NCBI RefSeq assembly: GCF_026914185.1
Contig: NC_070564.1
Span: 6,510,001-6,574,000 of the forward strand
DNA length: 64,000 nucleotides
From: Puccinia triticina
Lineage: Eukaryota > Basidiomycota > Pucciniomycetes > Pucciniales > Pucciniaceae
Reading direction: 5' to 3'
The notes under the pieces were generated by a model. That model was not told the DNA's origin. It searched no databases and worked only from the letters and a program-made list of their open reading frames with translations. Both the position numbers and the translations under genes were made by a program. How positions within the stretch are numbered: the stretch's first letter is position 1; the number at the start of each line of letters is the position of its first letter. Of this stretch, positions 32,527 through 44,324 are shown piece after piece.

Positions 32527-33871
32527 ATGTGTATTAACTGTAATGGACAGAGTATTGATCGATACACTACTACATGAATGCCATGACAGTACATCATCTG
32601 GCCACCTATCTTCAGACAGAACAGAAGACAGAGTAAGGAATCTAGCATGGTGGCCAACGTGGCAACAAGATGTAGAAACATACTGCACTACATGTGAAAG
32701 ATGCCAGAGAGCAAACAAAGCAACAGGCAAAAGGTTTGGACACATGATAAAAATAGAAGAACCCACTAGACCATGGGAAACAGTTAACATCAACTGGGTC
32801 ACAGGATTACCACCTGGAGGAAAGAAAAACTATAATGCATGTCTAGTTATTGTAGACAGATTTAGTAAAACACCTATATTCTTACCATGTCACAAAGATG
32901 ATACAGCTATGGACACAGCCATAATGATTTGGCAACAAGTGATTTCATGGACAGGACTATTCAAAAACATCATCAGTGACAGAGATCCCAAGTTTACATC
33001 AGATCTATGGAGAGGGCTGTACTGCCTATTTGGCACTAAACTCTCTTTCTCAACAGCATACCATCCACAAACAGATGGGCTAGCAGAGAGAATGATTCAA
33101 ACTTTGGAAGACATGCTAAGGAGATTCTGTGCCTATGGATTAGAGTTTAAAGACTCTGATGGATTTACTCATGACTGGGTCACACTATTACCAGCCCTAG
33201 AACTAGCCTACAGAACATCAACCCATGCATCAACAGGGAAAACACCAGCTATTCTAGAGAAAGGATGGAACCCCAGACTACCACAAGACAGCCTGAAAAA
33301 GGACTTGGTAGAAGTACACCCCACAGCAGAAAGCTTTAAGAACATGCTGGACAAAGCCAGAAAACACGCCCAACAAAGCATGGATAATGCATTTGAATAC
33401 AGCAAAGAAAAATGGGACAAAAAGCATAAAGTACCTAGCTTCAAAATAGGAGATTTAGTATTAATATCAACTACAAACTTTACTAATATTAAAGGACCTA
33501 AGAAGCTTAGGAATGCATTTGTAGGCCCATTTGTAGTCAAAGCATTACATGGACCAAATGCAGTAGAAGTGGAACTATATGGAGAATTAGAAAAGAAACA
33601 TCCTACATTCCCAGTAAGCTTACTCAAACACTATAATGAATCAGATGCTGAATTATTCCCTTTACGCAAGGAAATACCTGAACCAGAAGTACCTCCACTT
33701 GAAGAGTCAGAGGAGAAGAAAATTCATAAGATCTTGAAAGACAAAAAGATCAGAGGAGAGAAAGATAAATTATATCTTGTAAGATACAAAGATGAATGGC
33801 TACCAGAAAAGGACATTAAAGATGCGGATAAATATCTAAGAAGATTCAAGAACTCTAAACACAAAGATTAA
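32527..33871 (+). CDS. integrase and chromodomain-like tail of element 1 Pol
   Basis: Continuation of Pol after the MITE, in the same frame. It shows the HHCC zinc domain (HECHDS..GHLS and CTTCERC) and the integrase core. At the usual first acidic position it reads NINWVTGLP, with Asn codon 32792-32794 where relatives normally have Asp. The second Asp is in SDRDPKF (32978-32980) and the Glu in AERMIQ (33086-33088), 35 residues apart as in the DD35E core. The C-terminus contains YLVRYKDEWLPEKDI, a reduced chromodomain-like segment. Any start codon (32543 or later) would be inside the integrase, so on its own this is a remnant. Confidence 0.8.
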
Positions 33872-34460
33872 ATCCAAGTTTATTAAAGACATCAAAACAT
33901 AGAATTCAGGATCAAGGGTTCCCCCTATACTTGGGCACATAAACAAAAAAAAATGACCACTAACAATTTGACAAGATTCACAAACACTAAGCTCTAAATA
34001 CAAATTAACACAATTTCTTTTTTGTGAATTGTCCCTTCCTGCCTAACAGGTTTAAAAGACAAAACACGGATGACCCCCAGCGCGCGCAGTTAAGGCATTA
34101 TGCAAAGGGGGGCCAAAAAGTTTAGCCCCTCAAACTGCGCAAGTGCAACAGCGGAGGGGGCAAGGACAAACTGCACGCTGGAAGTACAGCGGCAGAGGAC
34201 GCCTGGGGGATAGTGTAACCCAAGAGCAGCCCCCCTTTTATACACCATTGACCAGCAAGATCGCTGAAAGCCTTGATCTTGACTCCGCTTGCATGTATTC
34301 TTGACAACAACGCCACCGCCACGCTGCCGATGGATTTTTGACCCGCGAGGCGTTAGCTACTGCTTGGATCTTCTGGCCTTCCTGGTCGACACATTGGTTG
34401 TGCGCTACTGGAAAGTGAAATCAACCCTAGACTCGGTCGCCTCAACAACAGACTTGCTAC
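33872..34460. repeat. LTR-like repeat R1, copy after element 1
   Basis: Begins AAATCCAAGTTTATTAAAGA and contains GATCAAGGGTTCCCCCT, GATGACCCCCAGCGCGCGC, GGCATTATGCAAAGGGGGGC, CTGCGCAAGTGCAACAGCGG and CCTTTTATACACCATTG. These words recur in order at 37208-37640 and 41250-41880, and the first part recurs in reverse at 56725-56990. The arrangement suits an LTR with a TATA box near 34236; the exact borders were not found. Confidence 0.55.
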
Positions 34461-35040
34461 CTGCTCCACTCCCTGGCCAAAGTCGGGCCGAGTTGCTGGC
34501 GCTACGTGAGCGCAGGAGAATCCAGTTCTCTACCAACCCTGAAGAGTATTGTCTTAGCTTTATAAACAAATGCAGCGGGGCAGAGGATCGCTCAGAATCA
34601 ACTGTACTCATTGAACCATGGTGCGTACTGCTCACTCTATGTGGAACCCATAGTTCCAATCACGTAATTAGATTTATTTTTTTATGTTTATGTAGCTAGG
34701 TGCTTTTCTTCAGTCATTCAAGTTTTTTATTCTTTGGGTTTCTCCATTTCCCCTCTTTCTTGACTTTCTCATCGCTGGCGTTAGGCAATCAGGGTCGAAA
34801 GATATGCAGCCACCAACCACGAAGCCGACCAATACCATATTGTGCCCCGTTTCTGGCGGATCGTCGTTGGGTCCATTGTATCAGCCCCCGAAGCCATTAC
34901 AAGACCGGTTTGTTTCATCTCGTCCTAATCGACGCCACAAGATGATGGTCCCTATCCCCATAAAGTCCTCATACTTGCCAGCTGGATCTGAGCCGATCCC
35001 AAACGGTCACTCAACGTCTGCACAACCTGCTCAACTTGAG
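34461..35040. other. unassigned sequence behind R1
   Basis: Open frames such as GQSRAELLALRERRR (about 34480-34530) look genic but short; none is recognised. It may be leader sequence of the R1 family. Confidence 0.3.
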
Positions 35041-35048
35041 GTCACAGA

Positions 35049-35420
35049 CAACGGTGGGTAGTTACGTTGCCAATAACGGTAACGCAACGGTAACATAAAA
35101 ATTTTTCAGCCGTTATCGTTACCGTTATTTGTAACGGCAGTGCGTTACGGTACCGCTGGAACGTGACAGAAAAATATTGGTGTTTGTTACGTTACTGGCG
35201 CCTGCGGAGCGCCATATAACGCCCAATAACAGCCAATTTTGGACCGTTACGCGTTATCTGGTGGATAACGCGCAGTAACGACCTCAAAAAAAGAGCCCGT
35301 TACGTTACGCGCGAGGCATGCAAAGACCCCGTTACAAATAACGTAACGGGCAGCTGCGGGTAACGAGGGTAGTTACGTTACCCAAATTACGTGAATAACG
35401 TAACGTAACGTAACTACCCA
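35049..35420. mobile_element. 372-bp hAT-like MITE
   Basis: Left end CAACGGTGGGTAGTTACG and right end CGTAACTACCCATTGCT are inverted repeats, with a perfect 8-bp duplication GTCACAGA on both sides (35041-35048 and 35421-35428). The interior is saturated with GTAACG/CGTTAC words on both strands. The 8-bp duplication and YAGNGGTGGG-like termini point to hAT. There is no ORF for a transposase. Confidence 0.85.
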
Positions 35421-35739
35421 TTGCTGTCACAGAAGAGGGGTCAAAGGTCAATCTGAAACGCAGGACTCTGACAATGACGCCAAAAATCAAAGTTTGGAAG
35501 ATGCCCACACTTGTTGAGGAAGCTTTTTGATACACAATTGTGCTATGAGTCAGCTCAATCAATCCTCATCATCCAAAAATTCATCCGACAGCAACCAAGA
35601 CTCTGAAGATGAAAAAGATGCCGCTGAGCTTTATGAGAACAAACACGTTAATACGCGCCCAAAAGATCAAAAGGCCCTGATAGAAGATACCCAATGGCTT
35701 TCCAGATAAACTTAGTGATGATTGAGAAAGCAGAGACAG

Positions 35740-36206
35740 ACAAGTCTGAATCCTCTGTACATCCTTGAAACTGTTTCTCCCGCTCAGTTTTTGTTACCTA
35801 TGCATACTCTCCCATCCCCAAAGGGTGTAGCCCCCACTACGGGATCGCGACGGCAGGACGAGGTGGCAGACCCAAAGCCGTCAGGCAGTGATCTGGGCAA
35901 TGTAACATTAGCGAGTCAGCCAACAAGTGTGAAACGGCGGGGCTCGGGCCTGACAAAAGAAGACACGGAGGATGGCCTGGATGAATCTCAGCCCAGTCAA
36001 GACCAAGGCTGGGAGAAACACCCAGTAGCTAAGAAGAAACGCGTCCGCGCAGAGCTCAATGCCGTCAGTGAAGAACATGCCCCATCTGCTCATCCGACTG
36101 GTCTTGCTGGGCAGGAGTTGGCTGTTGGCAGTTTGTCTGGAGCGGGGTTGCAAGAGGTCCGCCGTGCACGGAAAGAGGTAAACTATGCATTTCCTAGCCT
36201 AAACAA
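35740..36206 (+). pseudogene. fragment resembling the C-terminal part of shugoshin
   Basis: The frame ends with RRARKEVNYAFPSLNK followed by a donor-like GTACGT at 36207. The basic stretch then VNY..PSLN resembles the C-terminal shugoshin motif that binds phosphorylated histone H2A at centromeres. Upstream it is Ser/Pro-rich and unstructured, as in shugoshin. No N-terminal coiled coil or downstream exon was found, and it is surrounded by repeats, so it is treated as a fragment. Motif-based guess only. Confidence 0.35.
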
Positions 36207-36931
36207 GTACGTCTTGTCCATACAGCTCCAATGGTTCTTTTTATTTGCATACTGATGATCAGTTGGATGGTATTGAAGCTGGCAAAGATCATGGGGCCCA
36301 AGAGCTGCATCAACATCTGGTTGGACTCGCAGGTGGGGTTCATGTCAAACACACAGGCCCATACCATCCTTGACCTGCGCCTTGGACACACTGTCAGACC
36401 ACTTCCCCCTGTTTCTTCTTCTAGGACAAAACTTGTAGGTGTACCCACCAAACTCAAGTTCTCAGTTGCAAAATTCAAACATCATTGTTCAAAAATATTT
36501 AGGGATCACAATTATCCCCAGCTTCTGGTACTCACCATGTCCTCTGTTGCCATGCTCTCATTGAGGTTTTATCTGCCTCTCACTTGTTGTTGACACAATC
36601 TGATCATCTCTTAACTTGTTCATGAACAAAGCAATGCATGGATTGAATCCAGTTTGCCAAAAGTCAAACTTGATTTTTGTTGAAATGTGACTTTGTGAAG
36701 CTGCTCTCATAGCCTCAGGCTTTCCACTTGAGTCTGAATGGATTAAGTCCTGCTTCATTGGGAGGGTGTACTTCCTATCCAAGAAAGTACAATACAGGTA
36801 CTTCACAAGGTTTTGCGAGATGGTGACTATGCTTGTAAGGTGTTGGAGCTATCAATTATGCTGGAAAAACAGTTGAACCTTGCAGCGGCGAAGCCGCCGT
36901 GGCCTCTAGTTATTTCAGAATTTAACCTTTT
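36207..36931. other. unannotated stretch ending in a TTGCAGCGGCGAAGCCGC motif
   Basis: No gene recognised. At 36885-36915 TTGCAGCGGCGAAGCCGCCG followed by GGCCTCTAGTTA repeats the motif seen before the gag of element 1. Confidence 0.35.
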
Positions 36932-36944
36932 TAGAGGGGGCAAG

Positions 36945-37208
36945 TGTCAGCCTTAGAGATACATCAAGTAGCCAAAAGACTGCAATAACTTAGTAAATAA
37001 TAATAATTATTAAATTATTATTGCAGAATTAGATTCCTCATCATAAATTAAGGGGGGTCACCCACTCAAAGTACCCCCTTATTCCTATTCCTTCATGTAC
37101 TAATTGTATAAATAAGAATTGGCCACAGAAAGCGCCCAAAAATAGTATTACATACAAAAATTTAGTAAAAACAATTAAAGTACATAAAAATAAACTGTTG
37201 TACAATAA
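36945..37208 (+). mobile_element. 5' part of a TGTCAGCC-type LTR behind a polypurine tract
   Basis: The purine tract AGAGGGGGCAAG (36933-36944) is followed directly by TGTCAGCCTTAGAG, the same start as the solo LTR at 20282. The last ~84 bp (GAAAGCGCCCAAAAATAG onward) is repeated almost exactly at 44325-44408. The LTR is cut at 37208 by the start of an R1 block. Confidence 0.7.
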
Positions 37209-37640
37209 TCCAAGTATATTAAAGTCAGTGAAACATAGAATGAAAGATCAAGGGTTCCCCCTAGAAATATACAAAATCATAAAAAAAATATCAAGGGTTT
37301 CCCCTTTAAAAAAGCTGAAATAAAAAAACAATCTGGTATAATTATGTACAAGACACTCAGACAAACACACACACACACTCAGCCCGCTAGCATCAGCAAG
37401 CTGACACACCCGGGCCCACCTTCCATCCCTGTCTAGCAGGGTTAAAAAAAGGTGGGTGGATGACCCCCAGCGCGCCGCATTGAAGGCATTATGCAAAGGG
37501 GGGCCATCAAGTATTGCCCCTCAGACTGCGCAAGTGCAACAGCGGAGGGGTTGAGGACAACGGATAGCTGGAAGTGCAGCTTCTCCAATTGCCTGGGGAA
37601 ACAACTTCACCGCCAAGCTATCCGACTTTTAAGGTCTCCA
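37208..37640. repeat. LTR-like repeat R1, second copy
   Basis: AATCCAAGTATATTAAAGTC, GATCAAGGGTTCCCCCT, GGTTTCCCCTTT, a CACACACACAC run, CCCAGCGCGCCGCATTG, GGCATTATGCAAAGGGGGGC and CTGCGCAAGTGCAACAGCGG occur in the order seen at 33872 and 41250. The minus-strand frame MHNAFNAARWGSSTH is shared with the 41.5-kb copy but is not supported as a gene. Confidence 0.6.
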
Positions 37641-37901
37641 CTCATCATCCCTGGACTGGAGGAGTCGAGTCTCAACGGCCTACTCAGGCCAGAATGTTCA
37701 CTTCCCTCAGGCAAAGGCCACACCACGTAACTGTAACCGCAATTGATTCCACGGCAACCGCGCCAGCCGTTGATAAGTTCAAGATGCCTGTATACTCCAC
37801 TATTTGGTCTCACCTGGACCCAACCTACCCCGCGGCCGCAACCTTCCATAATTGCTTTGCCCTCACGACTGTCTCCCCAGATACATCATAATTCCTCTTG
37901 C

Positions 37902-38458
37902 CAGCGGTGGGCAGATATGTTACCCATCTGGGTAACGCTGCCCGTAACGTAACTAATTACGTTACGTTATCGCCTAGTTACGGATAACTGGGGGAGCGAG
38001 TACGTTACCCAATTCAAATATGGGGGTAACGCAGGACCAGTTACGATAACGGGTATCGGACCTGTAATAGTTATTTGTTATCCAGTGCCTTGAACAATGT
38101 GATATAGTCGAGTCAGCAGGGCTCAGTCTGGTGCCTGCTGCCTCCGCTGCGCTCCGCGCGTTCGATTCCCTGCTTTATCGCTCATTAATCAAGGTTTTTT
38201 GGACCCCGGTTCCACCAGGACCATAAAAGCGCTGTATTTTAAGTTACGGGTATCGTAACGCGCCAAATTTAAGTTACGGGTGCAGTAATCACCACACCGG
38301 TACGTTATTGGGGCTGTAAAAACTGGCATAGGAAATTTAGTTACAGTACGTTACTTTACTTGCATAGTGGGGTTACGTTATCCAAAACGAAGCAAATTGG
38401 ATATTCAAAAAAGTTACGGTATCCAAAATGACCACCGTAACGTATCTGCCCACCGCTG
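37902..38458. mobile_element. 557-bp hAT-like MITE
   Basis: Left end CAGCGGTGGGCAGATATGTT and right end AACGTATCTGCCCACCGCTG are near-perfect inverted repeats typical of hAT. The flanking duplication is CTCTTGC (37895-37901 and 38459-38465), or CTCTTGCC if the element starts one base later. Internal GTTACG/CGTAAC words are dense. A decayed relative ends at 56721. Confidence 0.88.
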
Positions 38459-38466
38459 CTCTTGCC

Positions 38467-41249
38467 ACCTGAAACCACTTGATTTTTGTCGAACCATCAC
38501 CAGACAGTAGCACTCGCGGCTCCGAAGAACACCAAGAGAAATACAAGTAACCTCTTGATACATGCAGGAATTGTGCGCAAAGAACACACCAAGGTGGCTG
38601 CTTCGGCCGCGCCAGGAGCCTCGATACCGTGGCAGTCGCTGAAGAGGCCTCCACAGCCAAACACCAAGCTCCTCACTCATCTCGCCGGGCTTGACAGCTG
38701 ATCCTCACGCCCACGAATCCAAGAGCGTCAAACGGTTGTGGGACTCCGTAGCCATCTTTGCACTGGCTGACGTCTTGCAACATGGTTGTGCAAGTGTTTC
38801 CCTTGTCCTATTTTCTTTCCTTGAAGCTTCAAGACACCCCACTCGCTAATAAATCCAACAATTCTACCCCCCAGTCTATGAATATAGTATGTTTTCCCTT
38901 CAGCCATGCATATAGATCAGAATTAGACTTGCAAGCCTCTCCTACCAATGACATCTGCTCTCCTGAATTCACACTCACATTGGAGCCCGATTCCGATCAA
39001 TGAAGACACTCCACCGTCCTTGGCCCGCGGGCGGGCTGCGGAGGAGATACTTGACCAAGGAGTATTTCCAACGCAACCTCAAGTCTGTCGATGCCTTATG
39101 TGTCCACAACAGTGGAGGTTCTCAATTGCTAGCGACCGCTCCGCTCTGGACAAGCTCTAACCGCCACCCGACTTCCAAGAAGCAAACCACAAAGTTCTCC
39201 TGGTCGATGCCAAACAAGACACCGTTGAGGCCGCCGCCGTCCTCTTGGGGCTGGGCCTCACCCACCCCGTCGAACTCGTCAGCCACCCCAAAGATTATCA
39301 TAAACCACAACCTCTCAAGCCATTAGAAGACCCGACCCGGGCATTCATCACTGAGACCCTTGACGCCGACACCCAGCTGAGCTCTTCCTGCTCCAGCCCG
39401 TCCGCCAAGCCCCCCGCGCCGACTTTCTCCCAGTCTCACCCTCCCCACGCACATCCAAACCCGCTGGTCCAGAAGACTACTTTGGGGACAATCTCGGCGG
39501 CGCTGGCGGCACATCTCGACCGTCCTCACTTGCCAGACCCTGCCGCTACAACCACTCTGATTGCATCTCAAGAGGTTCGAGTGCGACCAGAGTCTCTTAT
39601 AAACCCGAGCAACTTTCCGACTAGGCACCAGCGGGCTTAACAATCCCAAATCCCTATACGCCAGGAGTCCCCTGAGGAATTCATCCAGTACCTTGAGCGG
39701 CTGATTGGATATGATGAACTTTGGTTGCTCACGCATGTTGATAAGCTACTTCAGCAATGCATGTATACTTTTCTCAAAAGTGAATCAACTAAGCAAGTAC
39801 CTCAAGATAGTACTCATCCAAACCGGAGGTCAATTGGTAACGGGATAATTGGGACGTCCACTCCGGAGCCTCTATCCCAAAGTAAATCGAATCCAAAAGC
39901 CGAATACCCTACTTAACATAGGAGAGTTATGTTTGGCTTATGGGCCGTTATTCCAACGCACCCTGTCAAGGGCGGCGTATTTGGGTCTTCCTTGGAGGAC
40001 GGTGATACGTTCAGCTGCGTGACACTCATTGGAGGTCACAAGCATCTTGTGCCATGATATTTTTGCTGGTTGAGGAGATCTATGCTTGTGGTAGGTCTCT
40101 ATTTATCACATGCCCGAGCTGTGCGACAAAAGAAAAGCTGACTCTTCTCATATTCATTCAATTGATGTATGTAAGGATGGAAACACCTGTTTTTATGCGG
40201 ATTGCCGGGAAGGCAGAGAAAACTGAGGCCCTTGCTGTAGATCTTGCCTTGGAGGATATTCATGTTCTTTGCAGCTTGTCAAGCTTTAGTTGAGGACTTT
40301 GCCTGAACCCCTCATGTCTAGAGAGCTCTTTCACATTCTTTGGTCATTTTGTGTGAGGCAAGGCAAGTCAACAAACCCGGGACACTTCAATTGCACAATA
40401 GCGGCGGCACAATTTATCATGTGACTGATGCCTCCCCGGTCGTTTAGCCTCCTCATCTACGTTGTTGCCTTCCTATCACAAATCCCTCTTTTCCCGCAAT
40501 GCAAATTTAGCTCTACCGGGATAGCGAAGATTTTTGTTCTGGCGCTTTTTGCAAGCAGAACCCAAAGGAACCCAGCCTTGGATGAACGGCCGACTCAGGC
40601 TTTGAAATGGGCATTGGAAAACTGGAATACACTTACTGACGGCTTGTTAAACAAGCATTTCACTGTGAACTGTTCTGAATCGCCACCTCCAATGGCAGCT
40701 TCAACTCAAACCACTTGCATCTCAGAACCCAGCTCTCCAGAGCCCTCCTACCCATCCCCAAGATGTTACTCCTCCTGAACTTCAATCCTTGGAACGGCTG
40801 GCAACGGGCGATGCTCTCAAGCCAACATCTGCTTTGAGAAGACTTCCAAATGGCGTTCCCATTTTCAGCTCAGGAAATCCAGCGGCTCTGCCCAACACAT
40901 AGTTGATTGCTACGAAGCTCATGAGAAGAATTTCCCTATGTCAGACAACCTGGTAGGACATCTCAAACAAGAGACTTGAGACTCACTGGATGAGATTACT
41001 GTTAGCAAATGCCTGCAAGAAGTTGTCTCACATAGTCCATCCGCTTTTGTATTTATATAGATATCTTACCTTTACCCAATTGTTCAACCCAAAAGAAGCG
41101 CAGATAGTATATTTCAAGAGTGTAGGGGGAGGGGTTACAAATGATCTCAGAGATCATTACTCTCCATGAATATGTATGGCTCTGAGGAAGACAATCCTGG
41201 AGGTGAAGAATATTGTCTGCAATTAGGTCTCATCAGTTTGAATTAAACA
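38467..41249. other. long region without recognised genes
   Basis: Several frames have protein-like composition: DAKQDTVEAAAVLLGLGL at about 39210 and ERPTQALKWALENWNTL at about 40585. None gives a recognised family, and none can be joined by splice sites. I read it as decayed gene or retroelement fragments. Confidence 0.3.
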
Positions 41250-41885
41250 AAAATTCAAGGGTTTCCCCTACAAATATCCAATTTTTTTTTAAAAAAAAAC
41301 AAGGGTTTCCCCTCTACAACTTCCAGAAAAAAAACATAAAGGGTTTTCCCTCTACAAATGCCAAAACAACAAAAAAAACATAATTTTACAACAAAAAAAA
41401 TACAACCATAACCTGCAACCAGCCACCTAACATCAGCAAGCTGATGCACCGTGGCCCACTGTCCATCCCTGTCTAGCAGGGTTAAAAAACAGTGAGAGGA
41501 TGACCCCCAGCGCGCCGCATTGAAGGCATTATGCAAAGGGGGGCCAACGAGTTTAGCCCCTCAAACTGCGCAAGTGCAACAGCGGAGGGGGTGAGGACGA
41601 ACCGCACGCTGGAAGTACAGCGGCAGAGGACGCCCTGGGGGATTATCCGAGCACAAGAGCACCCCCCTTTTATACACCATCGACCAGCCAGCTGCCTGCC
41701 TTGAACCCTTCTCTTGACTTCGCTTGTATCCCTGACAACAATACCACCGCCACGGTGCCGATTTATTTTTGAGCCGCGAGGCATTGGCTACATACTGCTC
41801 GGATCTTCTGGCCGTCCTGCTCGACACATCTGACGTGCGCTACTGGAAACTAAAACCAACCCTATACTTCGACCTGCCAGGGCAT
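41250..41885. repeat. LTR-like repeat R1, third copy
   Basis: CAAGGGTTTCCCCT occurs twice, followed by CAGCAAGCTGATGCACC, CCCAGCGCGCCGCATTG, GGCATTATGCAAAGGGGGGC, CTGGAAGTACAGCGGCAGAG and CCCTTTTATACACCATCGAC. This matches 33872-34460 closely, including the TATA-like box near 41667. Confidence 0.65.
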
Positions 41886-42282
41886 TGTGGTGCCACTGCC
41901 ATGTCCCTTTGACGCCAACGCCACAAGGTGGGCCACCAATTTTTGCACTGCCTCGCCTCGTCCATCCACTCGCCTAGCCCTGTACGTGATACTTCTCAGG
42001 CTCTTTTCAGATTCACATCAGCATTGTCGCGCATTTCAGACCCTTACCATGCTGGTGCACAGAGAATTCCCATGAATTCCAACCCCGCAACATTGCTTCC
42101 GTCCGACTGCCCCTTCATCTCTGCCACCACCACATTGGCCAACAACAGAACCATGGATGGGAACAGCTCGGCTATGTAGCCACACGATTGATGACGGTTC
42201 TTTTGTTGATCGCACCTCACAGGTTCCTATAGCCCTCCAACTGTTTTTCAGCTGGTTTAGCAACGCGGAAGGAGCATCGAAG

Positions 42283-42582
42283 TCAAGAGATGCCATCTAA
42301 AGTGAGATTTCCCTCGGTTTTCACGTCTAGCTTCAAGGTCGTAATCGTAGAACACTGATAATCACCGAGAACTTCTCCGAGCAATGTTGGTGAACAAACA
42401 GGGCGGAAATCGGTCAAATCGAGGGCGACCAATTTTTGATCAACTGCTCTAAGCAGAGATGCGAGAGATTCCGAATCGGTTGGCAGGCCGTTGACCGTCA
42501 TGTCCCTATCGACCGATATCCCTTTTGTCTTATAATATCTTTCTGAATAAATAGATTCAAAAATCTGTGGCCCTATGAGCAT
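42283..42582 (-). pseudogene. unrecognised protein fragment, leucine-rich
   Basis: Minus-strand frame MLIGPQIFESIYSERYYK through STITTLKLDVKTEG. Composition is gene-like, with spaced leucines (LVALDLTDF, TTLKLDV) reminiscent of LRR/F-box proteins. A shifted frame just downstream (MASLDFDAPSALLNQLKN) may continue it, suggesting a frameshifted pseudogene. Family not recognised. Confidence 0.25.
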
Positions 42583-43316
42583 ACCAGGACCCGTCTAAGG
42601 TAAGGACCAATGTGAACAAACCAAAGATCACATGAATGCATTGAAGATCAGTTCGGTTTCCGATTGGATGAAGCCCCTCCCTCTTTGGGCCCGTCGAGCC
42701 AGCAGGTGGGCAGCTGGTGCTACCTCGCCAGGCAGGGCCCGTTGAAGTTGACCTTGAAAATTTCTGTTCGGAGGTGGGAACATGGATATGTTTCTGATCA
42801 TCACGATCCAAAGACGGCACCAGGCTGGGCCCGATGATCTGCGCAACGGACAGTACGGCAACTTGGCCGTCTCCGTCAACCATCTCCCCTCGGACTCCGC
42901 CCTCAACAACCCGCCTCCTCCTCCTACCCCACGTCACCCGACCAGCCCAAGAAGGAAGTCCTGCCCCCAAGAACATCCATCTCAGGAGGGCTACCCGAGC
43001 CGACCTTCCTGCCCGCCAGATCGGCCAAATTAGTTAATAGTGGATGGCCCCATCTTCGACAAGTCCCCCACGGCCGAAGATGTGCTGCAGCTGATTGCCG
43101 AGTCGCAGCGGGCTACCCACCAGATCCAGCGTCTTAACGCCCAGGGTGTTGACACCTTTTCCACCAGCCACCTACTGCCCCAACCCGAGGCCGTCGGCAC
43201 CAGTAAAGGTCCCGTCATTTTTCATTGCTCTGCGGACGTTGGAAGTATCCAGAAGACAAAGCAAACGAAGTTCATTGCTAAAGATCCTGAACTTGCTCCA
43301 CCGGGGCTGCAGGATC

Positions 43317-43508
43317 AAGCTTGGCCCAACAAAGATCGGCCTGTTTGAGCAGCCCAAGCGCGACACCACCCTCCTCCAGGACCTCAGCATGATGGACTTC
43401 AGCTTGATCGTGGCCCTCCCCAATGCGGCTCGCGGAAACAAAGAGGGGCTTTGGGATGATCAGCTGCTCGTCCTCCACGTCCGGCTCACCTTGTTCACTA
43501 ATCTATGA
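43317..43508 (+). pseudogene. fragment resembling a phosphatidylinositol phosphate kinase
   Basis: The frame reads KLGPTKIGLFEQ then DTTLLQDLSMMDFSLIVAL. The D..LL..L..MD(Y/F)SL(L/I)V pattern resembles the MDYSLLxG motif of PIP kinases (Mss4/Fab1 families). The following Gly of that motif and all other kinase blocks are missing, and the frame stops at 43506. It is treated as a degenerate fragment or chance resemblance. Confidence 0.25.
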
Positions 43509-44324
43509 GCAGATGATCGCTGACCACCTTCCTGTTCTTTTGCTTACAACCTGTCGCTGACGACCAGGACATCAGCACCTCTATCTTTTCCGCTGCTTCG
43601 ACTTCCAGGGCCTCATGCGTCGCCTCCTTCACCGTCCCGGCCGCCATCTCCAGTGTCGGCCTCACAGGCGTAGCCTCCGGAGGCGTCGGCGGGAATGATT
43701 GGGTTGTGATCTGCGCACATAGTGCTAGCGCAGAGTCAGTGGAATTACGCAATGGGCAGAACACTTTGAGATGATTAGTTCTCTAAAACCAAAGGCTATT
43801 ATTACCAAGTTTGGCAATGACAGTGAGGGTTTGCCACATTTTTCTGGGAGGACCCACGCGTGCAAACCAATCAAGGAGGATTAGATGATCAACTTGACTG
43901 TAGTTCTTAGTCCTAGGTCCCCTGCCTCCTGTGTAGCTCATTCTTCTACTAATCTACGCAAGCCTTTTCCCTTTCTCTCTCTCATGATTCTTCCTTCCAC
44001 CATTGTTCCTTTTGAGTTCCTCATTTTCATATTCTCCTTAATTGTAAAGCAGAAGATACTACTGATAATTCTAATTGGCTAGAAATAAAATTGATCTTAG
44101 GTTCTAGAATTTGTCTTTCCCAGGTTAGAAGGTTTTCCTCCATCATCTATATTCAGTGAGAAGTGTTGTCAGACTCTTACCTTTTCCTGCCCCACACCCT
44201 TTCACCCAGGCACATTTCCTCTTCAATGTGGGGAGCTGGCCAGTACATATAGATTTGATTTGAACTGGGGAGAGGTGAGAGACAGTTGGGGATGGGCTAC
44301 TGCCCCCTGGCCCCTGCAGCGGCG

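Larger units (their letters stand above)
28844..33871 (+). mobile_element. Ty3/gypsy retrotransposon, Gag-Pol split by a MITE (element 1)
   Basis: A single long frame encodes Gag and Pol, from MDKADKLEQ at 28844 to the stop at 33869-33871. It is interrupted by the 216-bp CACTG MITE (32308-32523) between RNase H and integrase. Pol order PR-RT-RNH-IN with a chromodomain-like tail identifies Ty3/gypsy. LTR-like blocks lie on both sides (26237 onward and 33872 onward) but are too diverged to pair with confidence. The body is AT-rich compared with element 2, suggesting a different family. Confidence 0.85.
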
